The notes beneath the pieces are model-generated. The model was not told where the DNA came from, did no database searches, and saw only the letters and a list, made by a program, of their open reading frames with translations. Below are positions 51,047 to 64,000 of a stretch of DNA of 64,000 nt, in pieces. The position numbers were made by a program, and so were the translations under genes. The DNA comes from Heterocephalus glaber. Taxonomy: Eukaryota; Chordata; Mammalia; Rodentia; Bathyergidae. The stretch lies in NCBI RefSeq assembly GCF_000247695.1, contig NW_004624778.1, positions 13,490,503-13,554,502 of the forward strand. Direction: 5' to 3'. Position 1 is the stretch's first letter. Every line of letters starts with the position of its first letter.

Positions 51047-53136
51047 CTTTCAAATTTTGATTACTCTTTCCAGGCACAGATCCATATCCTTGTAAAGCTA
51101 ACTGCCTTAGGACTCTTACTTAGGACCCAATATTTCAGCCAGAGTTACAGAGGCAGATACAAGAAGGGTCTCAATTAAGTAAAGTTGTAAAGTCTTTTAA
51201 GAAAAACTGTGATAAGGGAAACAAAAAGGCTCAGGCCAAAGCAAGTACGTGCAACTTAATTTCTCAGTGCTTCCAAAAGAATAGTAAAGCTTACTGTATT
51301 AGAGGCTCACTCAGATTAAGGGCATGGGATCTAAGATTCAAGAGCTACTGGTTATGGGACAGAGGATTCATACCTTTATTAGGGAAAAGCCAACTACAGG
51401 AACCAGTGGTAAAGCTGCAAGGCCAGCAGGAAATGGTATGGGGTCAATGTGTCTCCATGTTCTGGTAACATATCTGGAGATAAGAGCATTTCCATTTTCT
51501 CCCTTTAAAAAGACTCTGAGAAGACTGGAAAAATCTCTGGAATTCTCAGAGAGGAACAAAGAATTGAATAAAGGATAACATTTATTTTTCCATATAGTTT
51601 GCTTTGACCAAGTGGCCAAGACCTGAAGAAAGGAAGACTTCAGTTACTGTGTCCATAATGACATCCAGGTTACACAAAAACCAGTTCTTTGCACCTTGAG
51701 CTTTCTGGCCATTCTTCCTCATCATTTTCATCCTTAGCTTCAAACCCCCCTCCCGCTTCTTCCACATGCAATTTTTGTTCAGTTCACCAGCATCCCCTGA
51801 AGAACAGGAGCAAGGCTAAGAGTATGCCACAGGGAAGGGCCTCACATCACCACACCAAAGGACTTGCTTGGTTGGTGTCATTCTGGGGGCACAGGGAATT
51901 TTGTGATGTGTCTGGGTAGGAATTCACTGTGCCCTGCAATATGAAGCCTCACCAGGGACCCCATGTCCAGTGAATCCCACTGGTACAGACTAATATACAA
52001 GGACTGACCACAGCAGGATGGACAGGACTCAAAAGTCAGGGAATGCAACATCAGGCTGTGAAGACTTGCGAGGCCTAATGTAGGGTGGGTAGACATAAGA
52101 GTGCCACCAAGAGAAGAGAATCAGTCTGACCCAGTGAGTTTCACCTCCCACCCAGGCAGAACTGGCACCAATAAGAGCTCACAAAGGACTCACTGCAAGT
52201 TCAGAGTAACAAAAACACCTAGAGGCTCCAATCAGTGGGACTACTGATGCTCTCCCTTTGTAGACTCACTTTTCTCTTATATCTCTCTTCATATGGAAAT
52301 TCTTCCATCTCTATCTTCTATCCCTGTTTCACACACGAAACACCCCCTGCCCCCATCCCTGGCTCTATGAAAGCCATCTAGGGAAATTAGCCCTGAAAAT
52401 TCACCTAGAAGTAGGCGCATCTTCCTCCAAGAGGTCACTGCTTGTACCTGGATACCTGCTAGGTGACTACTACTTTCTTTTCCCATGTATATAACTGAAT
52501 GTGAAGAGGCTGAACCATGTGAGAGCCACACTAGTTGCACAGCCCCAGGCAGATATTACAAGTCCAGCATTCTTTTGTCCTACTATGCCAAGGCCCTTTC
52601 AACACATCCCACATCCAACCACAGGAGATGCTGCTCCATGAAACACCTCCTTCAGACTGAAGGCATTCAGACAAAGACATCATCTGCTTCATAGCTTAGT
52701 AGATAATTCATGTATCTGTGGAGCCCAGAGCAAGCACATAACCAATGTCAGCTCTATTTATCACTAGCACTCTTTTATTCATGGGTCTCCTTGGTACAAT
52801 GTCCCAAGTCTGTGGATTGTGGGATACAAATGAATTATGTCCATAAGGTCTCTAAACACATCTGAGTCCTCAAAGACAGACTCGCTTTAATGGTTTGGAA
52901 AAAACTTGTTAATGGAAAGCAAATCAATCATTCATTAGGCTGGCAGAAAAACTTGCCAACTCTCAGAAACATCTCTAACAAACTTAAAATCGAGGAATAC
53001 CACTCTCTTCTCTCAGCCACACAGGCTTTGGATAGTATTTGACTGGCACCATCTGGAAAATCCTGTCCTGTAGGTCTAAACGTGTCACCTCTACTCCTCA
53101 TTGTCATCCTTCCCACTGAAGCCATCTGAGTTTGAA

Positions 53137-53186
53137 AGTATCCCAGGTGCTGGGATTACAGGCACGTGTCATTATGCCTGGCTCAA
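53137..53186 (-). repeat. B1/7SL-type SINE fragment
   Basis: Plus strand ccaggtgctgggattacagg, then cacgtgtcattatgcctggct: the 5' end of a 7SL-derived SINE in reverse, about 50 bp. Confidence 0.7.
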
Positions 53187-53255
53187 AAATTAACATTTAA
53201 ACTGGATTAAAACAATCAGTCAAGAAGTGCTTTATGAACACAATGGTAAGAGCTG

Positions 53256-53465
53256 ACTCTCACATAGCCTCTTCCATGTGCCAGTCATTTCTATTTAGCA
53301 AGTGTTCCTTCAAACAATTGTAGGAATAAGGTCTTATTATCACCCTCATGTTACAGATGAGGAAAAAAACTGACAAAGAGAACTGATATGACTTGACAGG
53401 ACTTGCCTGAGGCCACACAGTTGAGTGGCAGCCTAGCTCCTACACCCACTCCAAACACCATGTTG
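53256..53465 (-). repeat. MIR
   Basis: Plus strand tattatcaccctcatgttac agatgaggaaaaaaactgac, then gacttgcctgaggccacaca g: a clear reversed MIR. Confidence 0.8.
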
Positions 53466-54384
53466 CTGCCTACAATGAAGGATGCTGCCTTGACAACATA
53501 ACATCAAAACACATATTTATAGTGGGCAGTCATTTCAACAATCATGCTAAAGCAAGTGGTAGATTTAATAAGCAGTTCCTAAGAATCACAACAAAAGGTG
53601 GGAGGTACCTATCCCAAACTAATTAAAGAGGTAACATTTTTATCTGGCTAGTTCAGATGAAGATCTATGCCCCTGTCTGGTGTGATCACCTGCCTAACAA
53701 TACTATGCTTGCTTGTCTAAAGGAAGAATAATGTGAAACCATGTCACGCTCTAGAGGCATTTATTCTCCACTTGGGAGACAAGACAGCAAATTACACACA
53801 TACACACAGCTACAGTGAGGCCTTAAAAACCTGTATTTACCTCTGAAAAAGGTAAGTTTATAAACATGTTTTTACACTGTACTATAAGTAGTGAGTAAAG
53901 GAACTCTAAGCTATTGAACAATACAAATTTGTATAAGTCACAGATCTTAATATAGTCCATTATGATGTTTACAAAAAAGGTTAAAGATTATTAAACTCCA
54001 AATGAGAGGGCACAACTGTTCAGTGGTCAGCCTGCCTCTGCCCTCCCACTTTCCTTCAAGATCACTATAGAATCCAGCCACACCTGCTCTTGTCTTGCTG
54101 GCCACCTGGTTGTTCTATAACACATGATCCCCTGTTTTATATATATCCCACTCATCCAAACTCACTCACCCTGTGGCCCAATGTCTTGGAGCCCAGTGTT
54201 CATCTAGTCATTTCATTCAAAAGTGTTCCTACAAACTAATTCACCATAAAGGCTTCCTATGATGTCCACTTCGACCAAGGACAAAGTTGTTTGGTTTGGA
54301 CTGAGAACTGTCTCTGTTCACATTGAGACGCAAAAGTGAAAAGTGGTTTGATCCTGGCCAGGCATCCTACTTTAATTTAAGTTT

Positions 54385-54530
54385 AGAAGGAACACTAGAC
54401 AGGGGATCTGGGCCTTAGCCCACACTCAATGTAAGACATAGGAAGTGCCCTCTCCTCCCTCATACTCAATTTCATCTTCTTTAAAATAAACAAATTGGAC
54501 CAAGGCACCTCTAAGGATCTTTCAGTTACC
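54385..54530 (+). repeat. MIR-like fragment
   Basis: ctcaatttcatcttctttaa aataaacaaattggaccaag gcacctctaaggatctttca follows the MIR 3' half, diverged. Confidence 0.5.
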
Positions 54531-54989
54531 AACACCTCTGATTCTGTCCCATTTTCCCCATCATGGTCTCTGTATCCCATCTGTAATGAGTATAAGGTGG
54601 TCCAGGTGAGAGACACAACCCATTGCCACCATACACCAGGGCAGGGTGACAGTCCACAGATACCTCACTATGACTGTGCTGTCAGCACCTCACCAAGCTC
54701 ATCTACTCTGTAATCTACCCTCACTCCTCAGTTACCTGCCCTGTGAGTGACACTGTATCACTTCATTTTCTACCCAACTGATCCCCTTTTACACCAACTG
54801 TGCATCAGCTTACAGCACACACTGCAGATTTGGCTTCAGACTTTCTTGCCAAACATGTATGTCAGCCCTGCCTCACTGAGGGATATGGAGGAGGCATCAT
54901 CCTTATGAGAATAAAATCCATGCAGTACTTACCAACATCTCATTGTCCACTATATGCTAAAATTATAAAGGATCTTAGCAAGTACACTA

Positions 54990-55363
54990 GTCACTTTTCT
55001 CATCACTGGGATAAAATAGCTGCCACACACAACTTAAAGGAGATGAGGTTTATTTGGCTCATGGTTTCAGAAGGTTCAATCATGGTAAGCTGGGTGCAGG
55101 GCAGAAATGACATAGCATAATGGCCTGAGGGAAGAAAGCTGCTAAACACATAGCAGCCAGGAAGTTGAAAGAAAGCAAGAGCCAGAGAGAGAAAAATATA
55201 CCCTCCAAAGGCATGTTCCTTCAACCAGGTCTCACCTCCTAAAAGCCCATTCAGCTATGAACACCAATGGATCAATCCTCTGATGATCCACCCGATCAAC
55301 TTTTGAAAGCCCCACCTCTGAGTACAAGAATTTTGGGAGAAATTTTAGATCTAAACCACAATA
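54990..55363 (-). repeat. LTR-like rodent repeat, copy 1
   Basis: Plus strand acttaaaggagatgaggttt atttggctcatggtttcag ... gctgctaaacacatagcagc caggaag ... gaattttgggagaaatttta g. Read in reverse it starts TGTGGTTTAGATCTAAAAT, like a MaLR-type LTR. No coding part is seen. Confidence 0.55.
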
Positions 55364-55691
55364 GTAAGTAAGGAAAGAGACCAAGAACACTCCCTCAATT
55401 TCCTACCACCACATCCACTACCATTCCTGCAGCAGTACTAGCTTCCCTCCATCTCCTTCATAACAAAAGAACCCTGCCTCCTGGTGGAGGGCAATTTCAT
55501 CCTCTGAGCTTTGACTCTCTTCTCTATCACCCTACCCATGTACCCCTTTAACTGCCCCCCATACTCCACAGCTTCCACTTGCTTTCTCATGTCCCTCCCC
55601 TTAGCATTTTCACAGTAATTGAAAACAGACAGACCCTCCTTCTTCCCCAGTAGTGTGGAAGATGGACTTTAGAGTTAGAAGATGCAGTGGA

Positions 55692-56039
55692 AAATTTTCT
55701 GGTTGCTGGACAAAATACCCTACAACCACAACTTAAAGGAGGAGATGTTTGTTTGGCTCACAGTTTCAGAGGTTTCAGTTCATAGTTGACTCTAAGGCAG
55801 AAACATCATTGCAGAAGGGCATGGTAGAACAAAGCTGCTTAGTTCATGATAGCCAGGAAACAGCACAGGAGATCACCAGACAAACATAGCCTCCAAAGGC
55901 TTTCCTGACTTCCAATGGGTCCCACCTCCTGGTAACACATTCAGCTGTGAACATCAGTGAATTGATCCACTGATGATCCAATCACCTCTCTGGGAGTCTC
56001 TGAATCTAATCAAGTTACAATGAAGCTCAACTGTCACAG
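55692..56039 (-). repeat. LTR-like rodent repeat, copy 2
   Basis: Shares with copy 1, in the same order, acttaaaggagga, tttggctcacagtttcagag, gctgctta...gatagccaggaa, cattcagctgtgaacatc and actgatgatcca. Its end differs (caagttacaatgaagctcaactgtcaca), so it is a related subfamily. Confidence 0.55.
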
Positions 56040-56411
56040 AAGACATAGAGGCACAGCCAAGCAGGGCCCGCTCAGAGGAGGTAGTAGTGACCTGAGGCCA
56101 GGAAGGGCCCTGAACTCAGGTATCAGGGGTAGAAATGAGAAGCAACACACTGAGTCTTATTTCAGAAGTGTGACATAGATGACATTTTCTCTCAGAGAAT
56201 ATACATATTTTAATAGTTTTTGACTCAGAGCTGACAGGAATGGTAACACTTTAAACAAAGTGACAGGCCAGGAAGATGGATATTTTTAGACAGAAGAATC
56301 TTTAGACAGTCATCTCATTAATATAACAGTCACTGGTCTACTCTGAGAATTTCAAGGGCTGCTATTGTTTCTGGGGCAGACGTGCTAATACTCAAGGCAC
56401 TCATGATTTAT

Positions 56412-57275
56412 TTATTTTTAAAATTTATATTCCTAAGTTCTTTTATTGGTACATTTTAGGTATATAATACGTTTACATTTATCATTGGGTGCTTGTACCT
56501 GTACATGATGTACCTTGGTTCTTTATTTTTCCCCATTACCTGTGCACCCTTCACCCCCTCCACTCTTCCCTATTTACATAGACTTCATTTCCATTTTTTT
56601 CTTTTCTCATAGTTTTTTCTTTCCCTTCTTTCCTTTCCCCTTTCCCTCCCACCACTCCTACCCCTTTGGACCTTTCTTCCTATTTCAAATTATCAATTGT
56701 TCATTTTAATCATTTTAACCCTTATTTACACTTTCAGTTTCTCACATTAGAGAAACTATTCAGTATTTACACATGTGCATCCTATTTATTTCACTTAAGA
56801 GTATAGCCTTGATATGCATCCATTTAGCTATGAATGACTCTAGTTTCTCATTCTTTATGGCTGAGTAGTACTTCATTTTATTAAAAAACCACATGTTCTT
56901 TATCCAGTTTCCAGTTGATGGGCACTTGGGCTGTTTCTAAGCTTTAGCTATTAAAAACTGTGCCGCTATGAACACGGGTGCACATATATCGCTGTAGTAT
57001 GATTCTTTTTTTTTTTTTTTTTTTTGGTACTGGGGATCGAACTCAGGACCTTGTGCTTGCGAGGCAGGCAGCAGAACCACTGAGCTAAATCCCCGGCCCC
57101 TGTAGTATGATTCTTTTAATTCTTTGGGGAAGATACCCAGCAGGGGAATAGCTGGGTCAAATGGGACCTCTAGTCCTAGTTCTCTGAAGTATCTCCATGC
57201 TGATTTCCATAGTGGTCGCACCAGTCTGCACTCCCACCAGCAATGGAGAAGGGTTCCTTCCTCCCCATACCTCCT
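56412..57275 (-). mobile_element. LINE-1, 5'-truncated 3' end, with 17-bp target duplication
   Basis: Minus-strand L1 3' end of the same family as the 26.7-kb copy: it shares the tattggtacattttaggtat 3' UTR start and the ORF2 C-terminal wording [21 protein letters not shown] perfect 17-bp direct repeat, aggcactcatgatttat, flanks it at 56395-56411 and 57276-57292. A tRNA-type SINE is inserted at 57010-57099. About 770 bp of L1 remain. Confidence 0.93.
57010..57099 (-). repeat. tRNA-Ala-derived ID-type SINE nested in an L1
   Basis: Reverse SINE: long T run, ggtactggggatcgaactca ... ccactgagctaaatccccgg. The L1 sequence tgtagtatgattctttt is duplicated at 56993-57009 and 57101-57117, a perfect 17-bp target duplication. 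Confidence 0.94.
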
Positions 57276-58471
57276 AGGCACTCATGATTTATACCCACAT
57301 AACAGCTGCCCTCCTGGGACACAGTGTGGAGGAAGCTGTTCAGAGAGGGGAGAGTTAAGACTGTATCTGTCCAAAATCCACTGCTGGCTCTGCAATCCCA
57401 GTACACATGCATATATAGGAACACATATATGTGCATGCTAAGGATGAAAGGTCAGCTACACTATGATATCTGAGAAGCCAGCAGGTGGCAAACTGGTTGG
57501 CTCATGGTTGGCCTCGCAGCACATACCGACATTGCACAGCTATGAAAACTTCTCATTACAGAGCAAATTATTTTGCACAAGCTCAGCACTCTTCTGGAAG
57601 AACAGCTAGAAATCCAAGTGGTCCAGAGTCAAGCCACAGAGGCATACAAAAGTCAAAGAAACAGCAAGAGCCTTTGAACAGGAGGCCTTAGAATCAGGTT
57701 CTCTAGCACCACTTCTGCTGCTTATGATTTGGTGGCTTTGGCCTGGCCCTCTACCCTCCCAGGCCCACAGCTCTCAATAGGCGGCCTTTCCACACTCTTG
57801 GAATTTTGGAAAGGTTCTATGAGATAAGGGAGACAAAAGAGAGCAGGAAGCTGAAGGGCAGAATACCTGTGAGAGTTACAAAGAGCACTAAAGACCATGC
57901 TGAGTGAGCATGCTGCCTGATGGAAGGTGATGTTACACTGCACAGGCCTGCCCCAAACACTTCTGGGTGCTCGTATAGTCACTGCAGGAGTACTCTGCCC
58001 CATCCTGTTCTATCAAAACAAAAATCTTAGACACATTTCAAATTGCTTCTAAGGAGGAGGCATTACCCCAGTTGAGATTCACTCACTAGCCCAGATTTCC
58101 TACTTTGTAGTTTCCTCCTTCTCTACTAGAACTTCAAATGTTAATGTTCCCTCAGGACTAGATCTGGGGGGCATCTTCCTCCTCCCCAACTCTCCTTTCT
58201 GCTATCATCCATTCCCAAGGCTGTAAGTACCATCCATAGCTAAGACCTCTCCTAATGGTACTGTATATGCAGCTACTAGACAGTGCTGTTTGAGTGAAAG
58301 GGTTAGTGTAAGACATCCTGGACCTAATAAAACAAACAAACACTTCATTTTCTACCCCTACCCCAAAAAGTGTCTCTACCTCCTTCCCCCAATCTTCCTG
58401 GTCTCAACAGACAGAACTCTCATTCCTTAGTTTTCCAAGCCAAAAACCCAGGAGTGTACCCAACTGGTTCC

Positions 58472-58645
58472 CAGCACAGGGTTTGGAATTAGGACACTCA
58501 GGTTCATATCATCTTTGCCAACTGCCAGCCAGGCGCCTTAGGAGAGATGGTTAACTTTCCAGGGGCTACACTGCCAAAACTATAAAACTGAGTTTTCCAG
58601 TGGCAATCAAATAATGCTTAGGGTATCTGAGAATGTTCCCTTTTA
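58472..58645 (+). repeat. MIR
   Basis: ggacactcaggttcatatca ... ggttaactttccaggggcta cac ... aactataaaactgagttttc matches the MIR layout, diverged. Confidence 0.5.
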
Positions 58646-61014
58646 TCATAAAAGCAGGGACTAAAAAAGCTTATCAACAAAGCAGGGAAATATTTCTGAG
58701 ATATGTTAATATGCTTTTCTCTTCCACATTTTTTTTTTACATGGCATTCTCCTTCCTCAACCCAGAAATTTGTCTCAGGATGACTAGGATATTATAATAG
58801 GAGGGGGAAGTACTACGAAGTTCAGCTTTTGATTATCAACACAAGATCTGGTAGGGATGGGGGGGTTCCTAGTATAATTGTCTTGAAATCCTGTTCTCTT
58901 CTGTGAACAAGGAATGTTTATAAATCTTTTAAAATCCCAGATACCATGATCTAGGCCTAGGGGACAGGAACATCAGTTTTGATATACCTCATGGTCAAAG
59001 AGAATTCAGGATGTGGTGTGATGAAGGTCTCAGTTGTGGAGGGAAGCTAGGAGAGACAGCCTGGGGGTAGGAAAACAAAGGAACCAAGGGAGGCCTACAA
59101 CATTACCACTCCCCATTTGGGCATTTTACCCCCACTTCCCAACTTTAAAACAAGTTTAGGGGAGGCTTCTGCACCACATTAAGGAAAAGCCAAGCCTTAA
59201 GGGGGAAGCCCATGTTCAGCTCTGATATCCTGTGGCTAATGTCTGACAGCAGACCAGAATCACTTCAAGAGGCAAATGATGAATCCACAGGATGGGGTTG
59301 GGGGATAACGGGGGTGAAACTGACTTTTCTGTCAGAGTGAAACAGTCTTCTAGGCTGCTTCTTCAACAACAAACCATCTATTCTCTTCTTATAGATCTCC
59401 AAAGTGACAAACTCCATAATGTTCTATAAAGAAGTCATCTTGATGATTTAATACTGTGATAGTAAAGACATTTTTATTATTTCTAAGAACATAGCATCAT
59501 CAGCCCAACTCAGGTATTGCAAACAGATCTGGAGAACAGGAAAACCTGGATTCTAGAATGGACAGTCACTCAGCTATGCTTCTGGACAAGTTCTATGGTG
59601 GGCCCACAACATACTACCTCATGCAATGGTCCTCTACAAAGCCAATATGATAAATGTTCAGAGGAGATGTACTGGAATATTTTGGTTGGTTTATTAGCAA
59701 CCATCTCAGCAAGGAACTATTAGTAAATTACTATTACTGCAGGTCTAGATCCCAGGAGAATGAAAAAGGGCCATGATCCTCTGTTCTTGTTAGACTAGAG
59801 CTAGAATCTTGTCACAATTATAGGTGCCACTTTTGAGAGAATAGTAAGAAAATTTGGAACATATTCCCATGAATTCCATCAGAATGGTAAACTGTCATGT
59901 GACCAATGCTAGTCAGACCAGAAGTTTAGCTTGATGAAAACTAAATGATCTTTTCCAGAACAGTCTACTCAGTGCCGACTCCAGAAGAGACAGACTGTAA
60001 GGTGAAAGTGAGTGAAGGAGATGGTTGTCCATCTCTAACTGACTTCACACAGAGCTTCCAAATAGCTTCTCAAGCACACAACTGCCTCTAGAGTGAACTA
60101 GAAATTTCTATTCCAGACTGGGTATCACACAATGAAGATGGTGGAAGGAACCCCAGCCCTGTAGAGTTTGATCAGGGAACCTCAGGAAGAGAGACCTTTG
60201 TCATTCTATTCATTACATCAGCATACATTCTGCAAAATAAAAGGGGCTCTATAAATATAAGAAAATAAAATGAACAAAATTGCAGAAATGACAACCCCAC
60301 AAAAATAGGAAGAAAAATCTCTGCTTTGGATTGCTGAGCTAGGGTTTGTACATGTCAGGTAATTATGATGGATCAATAAGTGCAATGACAAATAGAGTAA
60401 TACTCTAGGAGTCCCATGACCCAATGGAGAAGCAGAAGAAACCACAGCGAGGATATATTGATCCCCAATATCCTAACAGAACATCAGCACTACACATTTA
60501 AACTAAATGCAGCTAGAGATAATCTGAACAGTTCACACATCTGTATTAGCATGTCCTCAACAATTTCTTAGGAACACAAAGTAGGGGCACAGCTACTAGA
60601 TTCAAGACATTTTCTACAAAGACCTCCAATAATTCTAAGTATTCTTGCTCTTCTAAAGAAAGTTAATTCCCTTTTTAACCAAAAAGAACGTCTTTTAAGT
60701 CATTGATCATGAAGCATTTTTGTTCTCTATTCTGGGAATGCAAAGACCAAATTAATTTTGTCATCTTTTGGCTATAGGTACCCCTTCTGTGCCTTCCAAC
60801 AGCACTGATCTATAACAGGGGAAGGAGCCAGGTAGGCATAAAGGCATTTGCTTTTAAGTCTGTCCACTGTGGCTCTAAAGGACAAACATGGACTTTCTCC
60901 AGTCCACACTTCACTGCCTGAAGGCCTGTCTACACCACTGTTCATCCACAGAGTTCTCACTTCCCAAGACTGCTACTGACAAAGAGCAGGTGGGTCACCT
61001 AGGCTGCATAGGTG

Positions 61015-61165
61015 TTTCAGCATAGCTCTCAACCCTGCCTCAGACAGCACCTTGGAGTGTTTAATAAATATCAATGCCCAAGCCCCAAATAAGTCACAAT
61101 CTTAGGGGTGAGGCCTGGATGTGGGTAGTTCAAAGCCTTCCTAGATGATTCTCATGCAATGCAGA
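61015..61165 (+). mobile_element. MER5-type element, diverged
   Basis: agctctcaaccctgcctcag ... aatgcccaagccccaaataa ... gatgattctcatgcaatgca g resembles MER5. Confidence 0.5.
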
Positions 61166-61972
61166 GAAACACTGCAGAAGAGGTGAGGCATGTCCTAAAA
61201 TTGGAGGATCCCCCTCCTTCTAACAGGCTTTCAAATTCTGTATCTTCTTTGCTTAACCAAAACCTACTCTCAGACCCTTGCTTCACACTGAGATGTCAAA
61301 AGCAAACAGGTAGGATTACTCAAGGATTGAAGAAACCATCAAAACTTGTGAAATGGAGTCCCTTCTGGGAGCACTGAGTCCCTTGAAGCACAGATACTCA
61401 TCTATTCCAAAAGTTTCCCCAACACTACTCCAAAAACATTCTCCTTTCTGAATCACTTGTGGAGCTTAAAAAATACAGAGGAGGATATGGTTTCACTCTC
61501 AAGATTCTTATTCAGGACTGGGAATAGGGGCTCTTCAGTGATTTGGATGCAGAGCTATTTAGGGGAAGCTCTGCTTGTTCTATCATAAGCAAGTCAGATC
61601 TAGTCATGTACTAGGACTTAATTCTAGTTATCTCCATGGAAAAAGACCTCCACAAACCAAAGCACTATGCATTGTTGTACATCTAAAATAATCAAAGAGC
61701 TACTAAAAAGAGCAGTGCTCTTTAACATAACCTAGAAAGAGAACAATAATAGGGAAACAACTGCCATGTATTCTTAACTGTACCTCCTTTGAAAGGAATG
61801 GATTACGCTGACTACCACCTTCCTTCCATTGTAAAGGGAGCATTGATGAGAACCACAGCAAGTGTCTGACATACAGTTTTTCCAGCACGAAAGAGAAACT
61901 ATCCATAAAGCATTGCTTATGTGACTTTAGCCACTAAATGAATAATCTCTTACTTTGAAGTATGTATCTTTT

Positions 61973-63451
61973 AAATTAATTTTATTGGTACATTTTAGGT
62001 ATACAATATGACACTGATCATTGAAAATTTGTACTTTTACATAATCTATCTTGATTCTTATTTTTTCCCCATTCCCCTGCCTTCCCTTCAACCCCTCCAC
62101 CCCTATTTATAAAGACTTTGTTTCCATTTTTTCATTTTCTCATATTAATTCCATTCCCTTCTCTCCTTTCCCCTCCCACTCCCCCTTCCCCTTTGCCCCT
62201 TTTCTTCCTATTTCACATTATCTATTATACCTTTTAGTCCTTATTTACACTCTGTTTCTCACACCAGAGAAACTATTCTGTATTTACGTGTGTCCTATTT
62301 ATTTCACTTAAGAGTATTGCCTCAATGTGCATCCATTTAGCTATAAATATTTCTAGTTTCTTATTTTTTATGGCTGAATAGTACTCCTTTTTTTTTTTAA
62401 AAACCCCACATTTTCTTTATCCAGTCTCCAGTTGATGGGCATTTGGGCTGGATCCAAGTTTTAGCTATTACAAATTGTGCTGCTATGAACATGGGTGCAC
62501 ATATATCACTGTATGATTCTTTTAATTCTTTGGGGAAGATACCCAGCAGGGGAATAGCTGGGTCAAATGAGACTTCCAGTCCTAGCTCTTTGAGGTATCT
62601 CCATACTGATTTCCACAGTGGTTGCACCAGTCTACACTCCCACCAGCAGTGGAGCAGGGTTCCTCTCCCCACAGCCCCACCAGCATTTGTTATTGGTTAA
62701 TTTCTTGATAGCAGCCATTCTTTCTGGGGTGAGGTGGAATCTCAGTGTTGTTTTCATTTGCATCTCTCGAATGACCAGTGATGTTGAACATTTTTTCATG
62801 TGTTTATTTGCTATTTCTACTTCTTTGTCTGAGAAATGTCTGTTCATTTCAGATGCCCATTTTTGGATTGGGCCTTTAAATGTGGGAGGTCTGATTTTTT
62901 TAAGTTCTTTATAGATTCTAGATAGTAGACCTTTGTCTGAGGAACAGATGGTGAAATTTTTTCCCCACAGTTTGGGTTGTCTCTTCACATTGTTGGTGGT
63001 CTCTCTTGCTGTGCAGAAGCTTTTTAGTATGAAGAGATCCCACTTGTTGATTGTGCTAGTTCACATGCAACTGAGGTTTTGTTCATAAAATCTTTTCTGA
63101 TGCCAATGTCTTCAAGAGTTCCAGCTGGTTAGTGTTTGTTTTAATATTTAGATCTTTAATCCATTTCAATTTTAGTTTAGTGCATGGTAAGAGATATAGG
63201 TCTAGTTTTAATCTTTGGCAAGTTGAAACCCAGTTTTTCCAGCACCATTTATTTAAGAGGTTATCCTTTCTCCAGTGAGGGTGTTTGGCTCCTTTGTCAA
63301 AGATGAGATGGCTGAGTGTGTTTGGAGTTGTTTCTGCATCTTCTAATCTATTCTACTGGTCCTCAGGTCTATTTCTTTGCCAGTTTCATGCTGTTTTTGT
63401 CACAGTAGCTTTGTAGCAAAGTTTCAAGTTGAGAATTGTGATACCCCCTAC
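61973..63451 (-). mobile_element. LINE-1, 5'-truncated 3' end
   Basis: Minus-strand L1 3' end of the same family. The 3' UTR starts at ttttattggtacattttaggta, followed by ORF2 C-terminal wording ([20 protein letters not shown] at 62397-62672; [20 protein letters not shown] upstream). The similarity to the 26.7-kb copy ends near 63451. A possible worn target duplication is aagtatgtatctttt (61958-61972) against aagcacatatctttg (63453-63467), 11 of 15 matching. Confidence 0.9.
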
Positions 63452-64000
63452 TAAGCACATATCTTTGTTAATAATGAAAAACTGAGCATGTTCTCAAAAT
63501 ATATAATTATGAATTGTGTTCTGTGCTACCATACTTTTATGTACATTATAAAATATATAATAATATTTTAAATTTTAAAAGGATGTGAAAAAAGCAAAGT
63601 TTAATGTATTTTCTTGAACACATCAATGAATCATCTTCCCAAAACTGATACCTAGCAGTTTGAAGACTGATGTTCCAACCCATTCACTATCACAGGCACC
63701 AGAAGTAACCATTGCTTCTGGCCACTTACAAAAAGCTGCTTTCTGGTGTCTACCATGAGTTTTTGTTACCGGTATCTGGCTAACTGCCATATCGAGTAAC
63801 TGACTTTAAAACATCTGAATTGTTTGGTTCTTGCAGTGTACTATATTATTGCCTCTTTGCTTAAACTTGCAGATGGCATCACCAAAAGGGAAGAGTTGTT
63901 CACATTCTAATTCTAATTGTCAGGGCTGCCAAGCCATTACAGTACAATTTCTCTGACTGTGGAACTGAAAGCTGTTTGTCTTTCATCTTAAAACAATAAA

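Overview
The window is mammalian nuclear DNA, very probably from a non-murid rodent. The clues are many ID-type SINEs derived from tRNA-Ala, B1-dID composite SINEs, B1 monomers, and rodent-like L1s, alongside old mammalian MIR, L2, L1M and MER5-type DNA transposons. The exact tRNA-SINE form suggests a hystricognath (mole-rat or guinea-pig-like) genome; that is a weak guess from memory.

The only gene I can support is MYO5B (myosin Vb), read on the minus strand. Seven consecutive coding exons are present, each with AG/GT splice sites and matching phase: 39139-39295, 31190-31333, 29793-29874, 21665-21772, 18230-18339, 13114-13379 and 2438-2519. They encode about 316 residues of the motor domain, from just before the P-loop (GESGAGKT) through switch I (NDNSSRFGK) to switch II (DIYGFE) and the relay helix. 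By family numbering these are about residues 153-468. In vertebrate class V myosins they would be exons 5 to 11. The full nucleotide-binding core is intact, with no stop or frameshift. Exons encoding the first ~152 residues are not in the window; they must lie beyond 64000 on the plus axis.

Everything else is intron. From high to low coordinates: at least 24.7 kb of the intron upstream of the P-loop exon (39296-64000), then introns of 7.8, 1.3, 8.0, 3.3, 4.9 and 10.6 kb, then 2.4 kb of the next intron. Repeats dominate: four minus-strand L1 copies (1-2104, 26705-29003, 56412-57275, 61973-63451), nine tRNA-type SINEs (several with clean target-site duplications), B1 and B1-dID copies, older L1M, L2 and MIR relics, small hAT- and Tigger-like elements, and a pair of LTR-like repeats.

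I found no new gene system. The most unusual items are small: a 33-nt U2 snRNA 5' fragment with a 15-bp target-site duplication inside a MIR; two direct duplications separated only by a T run, within 1 kb of each other; a perfect 16-bp GC-rich hairpin at 32991-33026; an 80-bp hAT-type mini-element with related copies; and 43-bp tandem monomers in the 5' UTR of the first L1. Repeat family names come from memory and were not checked against a library.
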